DNA of 58,250 bases from contig CAILCX010000211.1 of the NCBI GenBank assembly GCA_903832775.1, positions 1 to 58,250 of the forward strand. The letters run 5' to 3'. This stretch comes from an uncultured Methylobacter sp. GTDB taxonomy: Bacteria > Pseudomonadota > Gammaproteobacteria > Methylococcales > Methylomonadaceae. Positions 1 through 8,560 of the stretch are shown piece by piece. Position 1 is the stretch's first letter. Each line of letters begins with the position of its first letter. The notes under the pieces were generated by a model. That model saw only the letters and a program-made list of their open reading frames with translations, was not told where the DNA came from and made no database searches. A program made the position numbers and the translations under genes.

Positions 1-1875
1 GCTGTCATTTATGGCTTATCAAATGGCACGGCGATTATTGTTAAGCATCAATATAAAGTCACTTTCCCAAATAATGTCAGGGTCATAACGCCATCGCTTA
101 AATATCCCTTGGGCGAACAGCCTTTGGTTATGGATGAAACCGGCGCCGCCTTAGAAAGGGTAGCGGTTAAAGTGGGCGAAAGCGGTTCAACCATCGTGGC
201 AAAAACGGCTGATTCAACCCAAGGCCCGGGTAAAATAAAAATACTGAATCTGCAAAAAGAACAATCGCTTTTTGCTGATGAAGCGACATTAACAAGAACT
301 GAAGCTACTCTTGAAGTTATAGCCACCGATATTGCAGACATTCTTATCGATAAAGATGAAGCCAATCTTTACCTGATTAGCAAAGAGGGGCAGTTACTAT
401 ATTTTGATATTGGTAACAAAAATAAACCTGATTTAAGACAGCAGTTAAATGTGGTTGATGCCGGAGAAAAAATCACCAGCACGACTTTTTTAAATGGTGA
501 TTTATCTCTGATGATAGGCGATAGCAGCGGTCTGGTTTCACAGTGGAGTAAAGTTAAAGACAAGCAAAATCATCTGGTCATGCAAAAAACCAGATCTTTC
601 AAAGTGTCTGATAAAGCTATCGTTGCTCTTAATGCAGAACAACGTCGTAAAGGCTTTATGACCATTGATGCTGATGGCGTGATGGGCATTTATCATTCAA
701 CTGCCGAACGGCAATTGATTAAAGAAAAAATGAGCGATACCTTGCCAACAACAGCTGTATTGTCTCCAAGAGCCAATGCTTTGTTGATTCAGTCGGTTGA
801 TGAAAAAATGCATCTTTGGCATGTTGATAATGAACATCCTGAAGTTTCAATCAAATCATTATGGCAAGAAGTCTGGTACGAAAGTTATCCAAAGCCCGCC
901 TATATCTGGCAGTCTTCAGCGGCAAATAATGATTTCGAACCTAAATACAGTTTAACTCCACTGGTGTTCGGAACCTTGAAAGCGGCATTTTATGCAATGC
1001 TGGTGGCGATGCCTCTGGCGCTGATGGGAGCAATTTATACTGCTTACTTCATGGCTTCGGCCATGCGTCAATACGTTAAACCTTCCATTGAAATCATGGG
1101 GGCGTTACCGACGGTTATTTTGGGTTTTCTTGCTGGATTGTGGCTGGCGCCGTTTATGGAAGAGCATTTGGCAGGGCTGTTTGCAATGCTGATGATTATT
1201 CCTCTTGGGGTGATGGTGTTTGCATTTGCATGGCAATATGTACCCAAGTCCATTAGCGAGAATCTGGCAGAAGGCTGGGATGCTGCGTTATTGATCCCTG
1301 TTATTTTAATCAGCGGCTGGTTTGCTTTTAAGATCAGCGTACCTCTGGAAACCTTATTGTTTCATGGTACGTTGCGCGACTGGTTTAAAACTGAATTGGG
1401 CATAGGCTATGATCAGCGGAACGCTATGGTTGTTGGTGTAGCAATGGGCTTTGCAGTTATTCCGACCATTTTTTCAATTGCCGAAGATGCGATTTTCAGT
1501 GTACCCAAGCATTTAACAGTGGGTTCCTTGGCGTTGGGAGCGACAACCTGGCAGACCATGACCCGGGTAGTTTTACTGACGGCAAGTCCGGGAATTTTTT
1601 CCGCAGTCATGATCGGTTTTGGTCGGGCAGTTGGTGAAACCATGATTGTACTAATGGCGACAGGCAATACACCGGTGATGGACTTAAGCGTATTTCAGGG
1701 CTTGCGCACACTGGCAGCAAACATCGCGGTAGAAATGCCTGAATCGGAAGTGGACAGTACGCATTATCGGGTGTTGTTTTTATCAGCCTTGGTTTTGTTT
1801 ACCTTCACCTTTGTTTTTAATACGCTGGCCGAAGTGATTCGTCAGCGCTTACGTGAAAAGTATAGTTCGTTATGA
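1..1875 (+). CDS. pstC: Phosphate ABC transporter permease PstC, 5' end missing
   Basis: Inner-membrane permease subunit of the high-affinity phosphate importer. The frame is open from base 1 without a convincing start, so the N-terminus lies outside the window; a TTG at 109 is only an in-frame codon. The visible 624 residues split in two. The first ~300 form a long extracytoplasmic segment with repeated beta-strand/W motifs (such as LYLISKEGQLLYFD and MHLWHVDN) suggesting a beta-propeller. The rest, from about base 940, is the usual binding-protein-dependent permease domain with several membrane segments and the EAA-like stretch around [14 protein letters not shown]. coli PstC (~319 aa) lacks the extension; long PstC proteins are known in other gammaproteobacteria. 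The stop overlaps the pstA start (ATGA), indicating coupled translation. Confidence 0.93.
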   Translation, partial: AVIYGLSNGTAIIVKHQYKVTFPNNVRVITPSLKYPLGEQPLVMDETGAALERVAVKVGESGSTIVAKTADSTQGPGKIKILNLQKEQSLFADEATLTRTEATLEVIATDIADILIDKDEANLYLISKEGQLLYFDIGNKNKPDLRQQLNVVDAGEKITSTTFLNGDLSLMIGDSSGLVSQWSKVKDKQNHLVMQKTRSFKVSDKAIVALNAEQRRKGFMTIDADGVMGIYHSTAERQLIKEKMSDTLPTTAVLSPRANALLIQSVDEKMHLWHVDNEHPEVSIKSLWQEVWYESYPKPAYIWQSSAANNDFEPKYSLTPLVFGTLKAAFYAMLVAMPLALMGAIYTAYFMASAMRQYVKPSIEIMGALPTVILGFLAGLWLAPFMEEHLAGLFAMLMIIPLGVMVFAFAWQYVPKSISENLAEGWDAALLIPVILISGWFAFKISVPLETLLFHGTLRDWFKTELGIGYDQRNAMVVGVAMGFAVIPTIFSIAEDAIFSVPKHLTVGSLALGATTWQTMTRVVLLTASPGIFSAVMIGFGRAVGETMIVLMATGNTPVMDLSVFQGLRTLAANIAVEMPESEVDSTHYRVLFLSALVLFTFTFVFNTLAEVIRQRLREKYSSL

Positions 1876-3542
1876 GTAAGCCTAATATGATTAAACATTG
1901 GTTCAAAAGCGGTGCTCCCTGGATATGGCTTAATGCGGCGGCGGTCAGTACCTGTCTGATTATGGTGGTCGGCGTACTCGGACTGGTTGTAATCCGGGGC
2001 GTCGGTCATTTCTGGCCCTCCGAGGTTGTGCAAATTACCTATGAGGAAACTGGCGGTAAAACTCAGACCATTATCGGTGAGCATGTCGATACCAGCATTA
2101 CTCCGGCGGCGATGGCCAAATCAACCGGCCATATTCTGACTGATAAGGAAGATACGCTGGTTCAATATTTGATGAAAACAGGTAACCGCGATATTACCGG
2201 GACTGATTTTCGATGGATACAGGAACGTCATGTCAAGGAACAACAAGCTCCCGCAGACTTGATGGTTGTAGAGCGCCGGGAGTGGGGTAACTTTTACGGT
2301 CAATTGGTTGCGGTCAAAGAAAGCGGCAAGCTTATCGCTGAGGGTACCGAAGCTTGGCCGGTAGCAAAAGCCAGAATTGACGACGCTTTGCTGGTATTTA
2401 AGCAAATCGCGCATCTGGAAAAAAAGGAAGTTGGGGCAATCAATTACAGTCTGGATCAATTAAGACTGGAACAAAAAAAGTTGCAGTTGAAAAATCAGTG
2501 GGATGAGTCGGCACAAAAACGAATTGCAGCTGAGAAAGCAGAATTGGAGATTGAATATAAAAAATATCAAACCCAATTAAGCGAGTTGTATCAGAAAATA
2601 AGGCGAGATAGTCTGCTCGCAAAAACTGAAAATGGAACGGAGCTGGAAATTCCTTTGGCGAAAATTGTCAGAATATTTCAACCTAATACCATGAGTGCGG
2701 TTGAGAAAGCTGGCCACTATTGCGTAAAAATAGTTGAGTTTTTACTCGACGATCCACGCGAAGCCAATACGGAAGGCGGGATCTTTCCAGCCATTTTCGG
2801 TACGGTCATGATGGTCATGATGATGTCTGTCATCGTGACACCTTTTGGTGTTATCGCTGCGGTTTATATGCGGGAATATGCAAAACAGGGTTTTATTACC
2901 CGTTTGATCAGAATTGCGGTTAACAATCTGGCGGGGGTTCCCTCAATTGTTTACGGTGTATTCGGTTTGGGATTTTTTGTTTACATTCTGGGCGGAAACA
3001 TCGATCAACTGTTTTTCCCTGAATCCGCACCGGCGCCGGTATATGGAACGCCTGGCTTGCTTTGGGCTTCAATTACGCTGGCATTACTGACTTTACCTGT
3101 GGTGATTGTGTCAACCGAAGAAGGTCTGGCGCGTATCCCCAGTTCAATCCGCGAAGGCAGTCTAGCTTTGGGTGCAACTAAGCTGGAAACCTTGTGGCTG
3201 ACAGTTTTGCCTATGGCCAGTCCTGCGATGATGACCGGTTTGATTCTGGCTGTAGCCAGAGCGGCGGGTGAGGTTGCACCATTAATGCTTGTTGGGGTAG
3301 TGAAGCTGGCGCCGACATTGCCTTTAGACGGCAATTATCCTTTTTTGCATTTAGACAGAAAGTTCATGCATTTAGGATTTCATATCTATGATGTTGGTTT
3401 CCAAAGCCCGAATGTCGAGGCGGCGAGACCCCTGGTTTACGCAACAGCATTATTATTGGTTTTGGTCATTGTAGGACTTAACCTTGCAGCAATCATCATT
3501 AGAAATAATTTGCGGGAAAAATACCGCGCACTGGAAGGATAA
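1872..3542 (+). CDS. pstA: Phosphate ABC transporter permease PstA, long form
   Basis: Second permease of the PstSCAB phosphate importer. It has 556 residues against ~296 in E. coli. Order: one membrane segment (about residues 17-48), a large periplasmic insert (about 50-300) including a charged heptad-rich coiled coil at about 182-250, then the standard transport permease domain (about 310-556) with the loop [14 protein letters not shown] that contacts the ATPase. The start ATG lies in the pstC stop (ATGA overlap). pstB follows after 5 bases, so pstC-pstA-pstB-phoU reads as one operon, presumably PhoB-controlled, but the promoter is outside the window. The long periplasmic insert matches the long PstC type. 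Confidence 0.95.
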   Translation: MSKPNMIKHWFKSGAPWIWLNAAAVSTCLIMVVGVLGLVVIRGVGHFWPSEVVQITYEETGGKTQTIIGEHVDTSITPAAMAKSTGHILTDKEDTLVQYLMKTGNRDITGTDFRWIQERHVKEQQAPADLMVVERREWGNFYGQLVAVKESGKLIAEGTEAWPVAKARIDDALLVFKQIAHLEKKEVGAINYSLDQLRLEQKKLQLKNQWDESAQKRIAAEKAELEIEYKKYQTQLSELYQKIRRDSLLAKTENGTELEIPLAKIVRIFQPNTMSAVEKAGHYCVKIVEFLLDDPREANTEGGIFPAIFGTVMMVMMMSVIVTPFGVIAAVYMREYAKQGFITRLIRIAVNNLAGVPSIVYGVFGLGFFVYILGGNIDQLFFPESAPAPVYGTPGLLWASITLALLTLPVVIVSTEEGLARIPSSIREGSLALGATKLETLWLTVLPMASPAMMTGLILAVARAAGEVAPLMLVGVVKLAPTLPLDGNYPFLHLDRKFMHLGFHIYDVGFQSPNVEAARPLVYATALLLVLVIVGLNLAAIIIRNNLREKYRALEG

Positions 3543-3547
3543 ATAAA

Positions 3548-4378
3548 ATGACAGCTACACAAGTACGTTCACATACGATTGATATGAGTTCAGTTTTACG
3601 CGCTCCGCAAGATAACGGGGTCAATGAAACCTGTATCAAAGTAGAAAATCTGAATTTATTCTACGGTGCAAAGCAAGCCTTACATAACGTGTCTATGGAC
3701 ATGCCAAAGAAAAAGGTGACTGCCTATATCGGTCCCAGCGGTTGCGGAAAATCAACTTTATTGCGTTGTATTAACCGGATGAATGATCTGGTAGACAGTG
3801 TTAGCATCGAAGGCAAAATTTTGCTGGATGACGAAAATATCTATGATAAAGCGGTTAATGTTGCAGCCTTACGTCGACGCGTCGGGATGGTTTTTCAAAA
3901 ACCCAATCCATTTCCAAAATCAATCTTTGAAAATGTCGCTTATGGCTTGAGAATTCAGGGTATTAACGACAAACGGATATTGGAAGAAACAGTCGAAAAA
4001 GCGTTGCGTGGCGCAGCACTTTGGGACGAAATGAAAGACCGTTTAAATGATAATGCCCTGGGTATGTCAGGTGGTCAGCAACAACGTCTGGTAATTGCCA
4101 GAGCCATTGCTATCGAACCTGAAGTATTGTTGCTGGATGAACCTGCGTCAGCGCTTGATCCTATTTCAACCTTAAAAATTGAAGAGCTCATTAATGAGTT
4201 GAAAGAAAAGTACACTATTGTTATCGTGACTCATAATATGCAGCAAGCCGCTCGTGTATCTGATTACACGGCTTTTATGTATATGGGTGAGTTAATCGAA
4301 ATGGGAACAACCAGCGAATTATTTACCAATCCGAAGAAAAAACAGACTGAAGATTATATAACTGGTCGTTACGGCTAA
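3548..4378 (+). CDS. pstB: Phosphate import ATP-binding protein PstB
   Basis: Cytoplasmic ATPase driving phosphate import through PstC/PstA. The 276 residues carry all ABC ATPase motifs: Walker [10 protein letters not shown] (about residues 62-70), the signature MSGGQQQR (about 172), Walker [13 protein letters not shown] (about 195), and the switch histidine in VTHNMQQ. The family-specific stretch [16 protein letters not shown] identifies PstB rather than a generic importer ATPase. The ~30-residue N-terminal tail before the ABC domain is slightly longer than in E. coli (257 aa). A ribosome-binding site (GGAAGGA) ends about 9 bases before the ATG. phoU follows 18 bases downstream. Confidence 0.97.
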   Translation: MTATQVRSHTIDMSSVLRAPQDNGVNETCIKVENLNLFYGAKQALHNVSMDMPKKKVTAYIGPSGCGKSTLLRCINRMNDLVDSVSIEGKILLDDENIYDKAVNVAALRRRVGMVFQKPNPFPKSIFENVAYGLRIQGINDKRILEETVEKALRGAALWDEMKDRLNDNALGMSGGQQQRLVIARAIAIEPEVLLLDEPASALDPISTLKIEELINELKEKYTIVIVTHNMQQAARVSDYTAFMYMGELIEMGTTSELFTNPKKKQTEDYITGRYG

Positions 4379-4396
4379 GGCTAATAGGAGTGCGCA

Positions 4397-5116
4397 ATGG
4401 ACAATAGTAAAATAGGACAGCATATTTCAGGTCAATTTAATAAAGAGCTGGAAGATGTACGTAACAAAGTGTTAACCATGGGCGGTCTGGTTGAGCAACA
4501 GATTGAACTGGCCGTTACGGCATTTTCGACCGGTGATGTGGAAATGGCTGAACTGGTTATCAAACAGGATAATCAGGTTGATGCCCTGGAAGTTGCTATT
4601 GACCATGAATGTATGCAGATTTTGGCGTTGAGGCAACCAGCTGCTTTTGATTTGAGATTGCTAATTACGGTCATCAAGATAGTCAATGAACTTGAGCGTG
4701 TTGGCGACTTGGCAGAACGTGTTGCAGAAATGGCGATTCAATTAACCAGTGCTGAAAGTTCCAGTAAACGTGATCAATATTATGAGCTTGAACATATGGC
4801 TGAACTGGTTCAAAACATGCTGCACGGTGCTCTGGATGTATTTGCCAGGATGAATATCGAGGAAGTGGCAATTATTACCAGTCTGGATGATAATGTAGAT
4901 CGTGAATACGGCAGCATTATTCGGCAGTTAATTACCCGAATGATGGAAGATCCAAGAAATATTACCCGTATGCTGGATGTGCTGTGGATTGCCCGCTCAC
5001 TGGAAAGAATTGGCGATCATGCCTGCAATATTTGTGACCATCTGGTTTATATGGTCAAGGGTGAAGATGTCCGTCATTTGACTCAGGCGGAACTTGAAGA
5101 AAAGGTTAAGGGATAA
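4397..5116 (+). CDS. phoU: Phosphate signalling complex protein PhoU
   Basis: Cytoplasmic negative regulator linking PstSCAB to the PhoR/PhoB two-component system and restraining phosphate uptake. The 239 residues contain the two three-helix PhoU repeats with conserved metal-binding runs, such as VNELERVGDLAERVAE in the first half and ARSLERIGDHACNICD in the second. Length equals the usual 235-241. A good ribosome-binding site (AGGAG) precedes the ATG. It is the last gene of the pst operon and is followed within 10 bases by a strong hairpin at 5125-5165. Confidence 0.97.
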   Translation: MDNSKIGQHISGQFNKELEDVRNKVLTMGGLVEQQIELAVTAFSTGDVEMAELVIKQDNQVDALEVAIDHECMQILALRQPAAFDLRLLITVIKIVNELERVGDLAERVAEMAIQLTSAESSSKRDQYYELEHMAELVQNMLHGALDVFARMNIEEVAIITSLDDNVDREYGSIIRQLITRMMEDPRNITRMLDVLWIARSLERIGDHACNICDHLVYMVKGEDVRHLTQAELEEKVKG

Positions 5117-5124
5117 AAAAAGCC

Positions 5125-5165
5125 GAAAGACGAAGGATTAAAATTAAACTTTAACTTCGTCTTTC
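5125..5165. terminator. Hairpin terminator between phoU and the convergent dehydrogenase gene
   Basis: Perfect 11-bp inverted repeat GAAAGACGAAG (5125-5135) / CTTCGTCTTTC (5155-5165), followed on the + strand by ACTTTTT and preceded by an A run that gives a T run on the other strand. It lies between two convergent genes and can serve both. The sequence words GAAAGACGAA and GATTAAA recur at the polA terminator (51813-51891). Confidence 0.75.
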
Positions 5166-5182
5166 ACTTTTTGCTACGCGTT

Positions 5183-6043
5183 TTATTTGTAACCGGGCTT
5201 TAATTTGTAAAGTGCCGAAATATCTTCGTCACCAAACCCTTCAGTCATTAAGCGTTCATAATCAGTAATTGTCATATCAACAAGCGTTGTTGATGAGCCT
5301 GTCTGTTTGGCCATGTCCTGACAGATTTTCAAATCTTTATGATGTAGTGCCAGTTTAAAGCCGGGAGCAAAAATGCCCTGGGTCATGGTAAGGCCGCGAT
5401 GTTGTAAAAACCAGTTACCAGACGCACCACCGGAAATAATCTCAATCACCTTTTCCATCGGTAAATTTTGTGCCTTAGCGAAAGCCAGGGCTTCAGTGAC
5501 CGCTTGATTGATGCCGGCACACATAATCTGGTTGACGGCTTTAGTTGCCTGGCCTGAACCGGTTTCCCCGATATGTATAATGCAGCGGGTCATGGATTCT
5601 AGAACTGGACGCGATTTTTCCAGTGCCTTAGCAGAACCGCCGACCATCATCGCCAAGGTTCCTTTATTGGCGCCTTCAACACCGCCGGATACGGGGGCAT
5701 CAAGAAAATCGACGTGTTTTTCGGCAAGAAGGGCCGCGGCAAATTTGGCGGTTTCGCTGCTGACTGTAGACATATCAACAACAACGGAGCCGGCTTTGAT
5801 GGTAGCTTCCAAGCTTTTTACCACTTCTAATACATCAGCATCCGCCGACACGCAGATCAAGGCAATATCAACATCCGCTGCCAGCTCTTCGATTTGACCA
5901 TAAGAAAAAACATTTAATTCTTTGGCCAGGGCTTCTGCTTTAACTGAAGTTCGATTATAAACACCGGTCAGGTAGCTGGCTGCCGCAATATTTCTTGCCA
6001 TGCCAATGCCCATCGCACCCAAACCGATAATGCCTGTTTTCAT
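5183..6043 (-). CDS. NAD-dependent beta-hydroxyacid dehydrogenase (HIBADH/GlxR family)
   Basis: Predicted NAD(P)-dependent dehydrogenase of the 3-hydroxyisobutyrate / 2-hydroxy-3-oxopropionate (tartronate semialdehyde) reductase family. From the ATG at 6043 the protein has 286 residues and starts MKTGIIGLGAMGIGM, the Rossmann GxGxxG at the very N-terminus as expected; GGAG lies 6 bases upstream of this ATG. An upstream in-frame start would add 40 low-quality residues. Family motifs: DAPVSGGVEGANKGTLAMMVGG substrate loop and GSGQATKAVNQ with the catalytic lysine. The substrate cannot be read from sequence; GlxR-like reductase or succinate semialdehyde reductase are alternatives. It stands alone, divergent from ubiK. 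Confidence 0.85.
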   Translation of the reverse strand: MKTGIIGLGAMGIGMARNIAAASYLTGVYNRTSVKAEALAKELNVFSYGQIEELAADVDIALICVSADADVLEVVKSLEATIKAGSVVVDMSTVSSETAKFAAALLAEKHVDFLDAPVSGGVEGANKGTLAMMVGGSAKALEKSRPVLESMTRCIIHIGETGSGQATKAVNQIMCAGINQAVTEALAFAKAQNLPMEKVIEIISGGASGNWFLQHRGLTMTQGIFAPGFKLALHHKDLKICQDMAKQTGSSTTLVDMTITDYERLMTEGFGDEDISALYKLKPGYK

Positions 6044-6230
6044 GTTTTTTCTCCGAATACTTTGTTTTATGCCTAAAAGAGAGTGAATTCTAATATAATG
6101 ATTGCCAGTTGTTTTATTAATTTTTTTGGCTGGTTTTACTGACAGTTTTCCTCGTAAATCCAATCGAAGCCATCAGCACAGAAGTTTTAATCAGTTATCC
6201 CTTTTTTTATTATTACATGAGGCTACCCTA

Positions 6231-6491
6231 ATGTTTGATCCTAAATCCCTTGATGATATTGCCAACCGTTTGGCAGGTGCGATTCCTCCCGGCTTGAATA
6301 ACCTGAAAGATGATCTTGAAAAAAGCTTTCATGCCATTTTACAGGGAGCACTCAGCAAATTGGATCTGGTGACACGTGAAGAGTTTGAAGTGCAAAAACT
6401 GGTTTTGGCAAAAACCCGTTCAAAACTTGAAGACCTGGAAAAACGCGTCGCCCTGATGGAAACTCAAGTATTGAGTGAAGAAGAAAAGTAA
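6231..6491 (+). CDS. ubiK: Ubiquinone biosynthesis accessory factor UbiK
   Basis: Small 86-residue protein of the UbiK (YqiC, BMFP) family. It assists the lipid-binding UbiJ and the soluble ubiquinone-biosynthesis complex, mainly in aerobic conditions. The family start MFDPKSLDDIANRLAGAIPPG is intact, followed by an amphipathic helix and a C-terminal coiled coil (EEFEVQKLVLAKTRSKLEDLEKRVALME) used for trimerisation. The ATG at 6231 is chosen over an upstream in-frame start at 6102 because it has ATGAGG just upstream and matches the family length. comM follows 36 bases downstream, an arrangement common in gammaproteobacteria. Confidence 0.92.
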   Translation: MFDPKSLDDIANRLAGAIPPGLNNLKDDLEKSFHAILQGALSKLDLVTREEFEVQKLVLAKTRSKLEDLEKRVALMETQVLSEEEK

Positions 6492-6527
6492 ACATATTAC
6501 AACGCTAACTTTCCAGTCTAAAGAGTC

Positions 6528-8036
6528 GTGTCTCTAGCTGTTGTTTTTAGTCGCGGTCGCTCCGGTATAGAAGCGCCTTTGGTTACCGTTGAAGTTCATA
6601 TTTCAAACGGGCTACCGTCGCTAAGCATTGTCGGCTTAGTCGAAACTGCTGTTAAAGAAAGCAAAGACCGTGTGCGGGGAGCGATTTTAACCTCGCGTTT
6701 TGAATTTCCCATGCAACGCATTACCATTAATATGGCGCCTGCTGATTTACCTAAAGAAGGCGGGCGATTTGATCTGGCAATTGCGTTGGGTATTTTGGCA
6801 GCTTCCGGCCAGATTCCGATGGCTCATTTGCATCATTACGAGTGTGTCGGCGAACTTTCGCTAGGGGGTGAATTACGGCCTATTCGGGGAATTTTACCGA
6901 TTGCGATACAAGCCAGAAACAATCATCGCAAACTGATATTACCCAAAGAAAACACGGCTGAAGCGGCACTGGTTAAAGGCATAGAAATCATCCCTGCCAC
7001 TCATTTACTAGATGTTTGTGCTCACTTGACCGGACGACATTTAATCGATATTGAATTTCAGCAGGAAGAGCAGCCTCATCAGGCTGCTGATATTGATTTT
7101 TCTGATGTCCATGGTCAGTACCATGTCAAAAGAGCGTTTGAAATAGCCGCTGCCGGTTCACATAATTTGATTATGCTTGGACCTCCAGGCACAGGTAAAT
7201 CCATGATTGCCTGTCGCTTGCCGACTATTTTGCCGCAGATGACTGAGCAACAAGCCCAAGAATCTGCGGCCATTGCATCGATTAGCGATCAGGGACTTGA
7301 TGTTGCCAACTGGCTAAAACCGCCATATCGAGCCCCGCATCATACCGCCTCGGCTGCGGCGCTGGTGGGTGGTGGCAGTAATCCAAGGCCCGGTGAAATA
7401 TCACTGGCGCATAACGGGACTCTTTTTCTTGACGAACTCCCCGAATTTGATCGCAAGGTTCTTGAAGTATTGCGTGAGCCTTTAGAAACCGGTCATATCA
7501 CGATTTCCCGCGCCGCCAGACAAGTCGATTTTCCGGCCAGGTTTCAGCTTATCGCCGCCATGAATCCGTGTCCTTGTGGCTATCTTGGCGATGCCTCGGG
7601 GCGTTGTCGCTGCACATCGGAACAAGTCATGCGTTACCGGGCAAGAGTTTCAGGGCCTTTGATGGATCGTATCGACATGCATCTAGAAGTGCCCAGAATT
7701 TCGCATGAAGTATTACGCAAAGGCTCACCGACCGGCGAAGAAAGCAGTGAAACGATCAGGGCGCGAGTCGTTGCAGCCAGGCATATCGCTTTAGGACGGT
7801 GTGGTAAGGCCAACTCGGCATTGACCGCAAAAGAAGTTAAACAGTATTGCGTGCTGTCTGATCAAAGTCACCAGATTTTAGAACAGGCTATGGAAAAATT
7901 TGGTTTGTCACATCGCGCGTATCACCGGATTTTGAAATTGGCACGCACCATTGCCGATCTTGCGCATTCTGAAAACATAGAAACCGTTCATTTGAGCGAA
8001 GCGATCAGCTACCGCAAACTGGATCGGAGTATTTAA
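6528..8036 (+). CDS. comM: ComM/YifB family Mg-chelatase-like AAA+ ATPase
   Basis: Hexameric DNA branch-migration helicase that extends the D-loop during natural transformation. The 502 residues match the usual ~506. Order: N-terminal Lon-protease-like domain (SLAVVFSRGRSGIEAPLVTVEV, VGLVETAVKES), central Mg-chelatase AAA+ core with Walker A GPPGTGKS (about residue 219) and Walker B LFLDELPEF, a Cys-rich insertion (NPCPCGYLG...CRCT) that likely binds zinc, and a C-terminal helical domain. The start is a GTG at 6528; there is no good ATG nearby. Together with the ComEA-like gene at 57114 it hints that the strain may take up DNA. Confidence 0.95.
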   Translation: MSLAVVFSRGRSGIEAPLVTVEVHISNGLPSLSIVGLVETAVKESKDRVRGAILTSRFEFPMQRITINMAPADLPKEGGRFDLAIALGILAASGQIPMAHLHHYECVGELSLGGELRPIRGILPIAIQARNNHRKLILPKENTAEAALVKGIEIIPATHLLDVCAHLTGRHLIDIEFQQEEQPHQAADIDFSDVHGQYHVKRAFEIAAAGSHNLIMLGPPGTGKSMIACRLPTILPQMTEQQAQESAAIASISDQGLDVANWLKPPYRAPHHTASAAALVGGGSNPRPGEISLAHNGTLFLDELPEFDRKVLEVLREPLETGHITISRAARQVDFPARFQLIAAMNPCPCGYLGDASGRCRCTSEQVMRYRARVSGPLMDRIDMHLEVPRISHEVLRKGSPTGEESSETIRARVVAARHIALGRCGKANSALTAKEVKQYCVLSDQSHQILEQAMEKFGLSHRAYHRILKLARTIADLAHSENIETVHLSEAISYRKLDRSI

Positions 8037-8068
8037 CAAGTTTAATTAAAGTTTTATAGAGGTGTGCC

Positions 8069-8248
8069 GTGTTAGCTGTAAAACAAGCAGCGCTTAATAC
8101 AATAAGCAAACTACCTGAAGATACAGATATAGATGAGATTATGTATCAACTGTATGTCATCGACAAAATTCGGAAAGCACAACAAGCTGTCCAGTTAAAA
8201 CAAGTATTAAGTAGCGAAGATCTAAAGCGGGAAATTGATTTATGGTGA
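8069..8248 (+). CDS. Type II antitoxin-like protein upstream of a broken RelE/ParE toxin
   Basis: A 59-residue ORF starting at GTG 8069 with AGAGGT just upstream. The sequence (VLAVKQAALNTISKLPEDTD, then IDEIMYQLYVIDKIRKAQQA and a tail EDLKREIDLW) resembles the short antitoxins paired with RelE/ParE toxins in many proteobacteria and cyanobacteria, by recall of the family pattern. Its stop codon overlaps the toxin start at 8242, the usual coupled arrangement. The reading frame is intact although the downstream toxin is frameshifted. Confidence 0.72.
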   Translation: MLAVKQAALNTISKLPEDTDIDEIMYQLYVIDKIRKAQQAVQLKQVLSSEDLKREIDLW

Positions 8249-8519
8249 TTTGGTCTGAAATCGCCAAAGTTGATCTTCGTGCCATTTATGATTTATTCCC
8301 AACGATTCACGATATTACGCAAAAAAAGTTGTTCAAGATATTAGGGATAAGGCTGATATCTTATGTGCATTGCCCGACTTGGGACGCACAGTGCCGGAAA
8401 TGGATGATAAAAATATACGAGAGATATCACTCTACTCTTATCGTATTATTTACGAATTAAAAAATGACCACGTTTATATTTTAACCATCGTGCATAAACG
8501 ACGAAATTTACAGAGCTAG
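8242..8519 (+). pseudogene. RelE/ParE-family toxin, inactivated by a single-base frameshift
   Basis: The first 17 codons read MVIWSEIAKVDLRAIYD, a standard RelE/ParE N-terminus. The rest of a normal toxin lies in the next frame from about 8301 to the TAG at 8517: NDSRYYAKKVVQDIRDKADI, a middle with LPDLGRTVPEMDDKNIREI, then SLYSYRIIYELKNDHVYILT and IVHKRRNLQS. Adding one A after GATT (about 8293) would join the two halves as IYDYIPNDSRYY, a normal family sequence, so a single-base deletion is the simplest explanation. As it stands the product would be an aberrant 72-residue protein ending at 8460. A sequencing error in the assembly remains possible. Confidence 0.85.
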
Positions 8520-8560
8520 AAGATTAAATCTTATCTATAAAAATATGTTTTAACCCATTA

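Noticed and set aside
109-111. TTG at 109 as the pstC start
   Set aside because: The frame is open to base 1 and the family long form extends further; no ribosome-binding site at 109.
5183-6163. Longer start for the beta-hydroxyacid dehydrogenase at 6163
   Set aside because: Adds 40 residues before the Rossmann motif that normally starts the protein; the internal ATG has a good ribosome-binding site.
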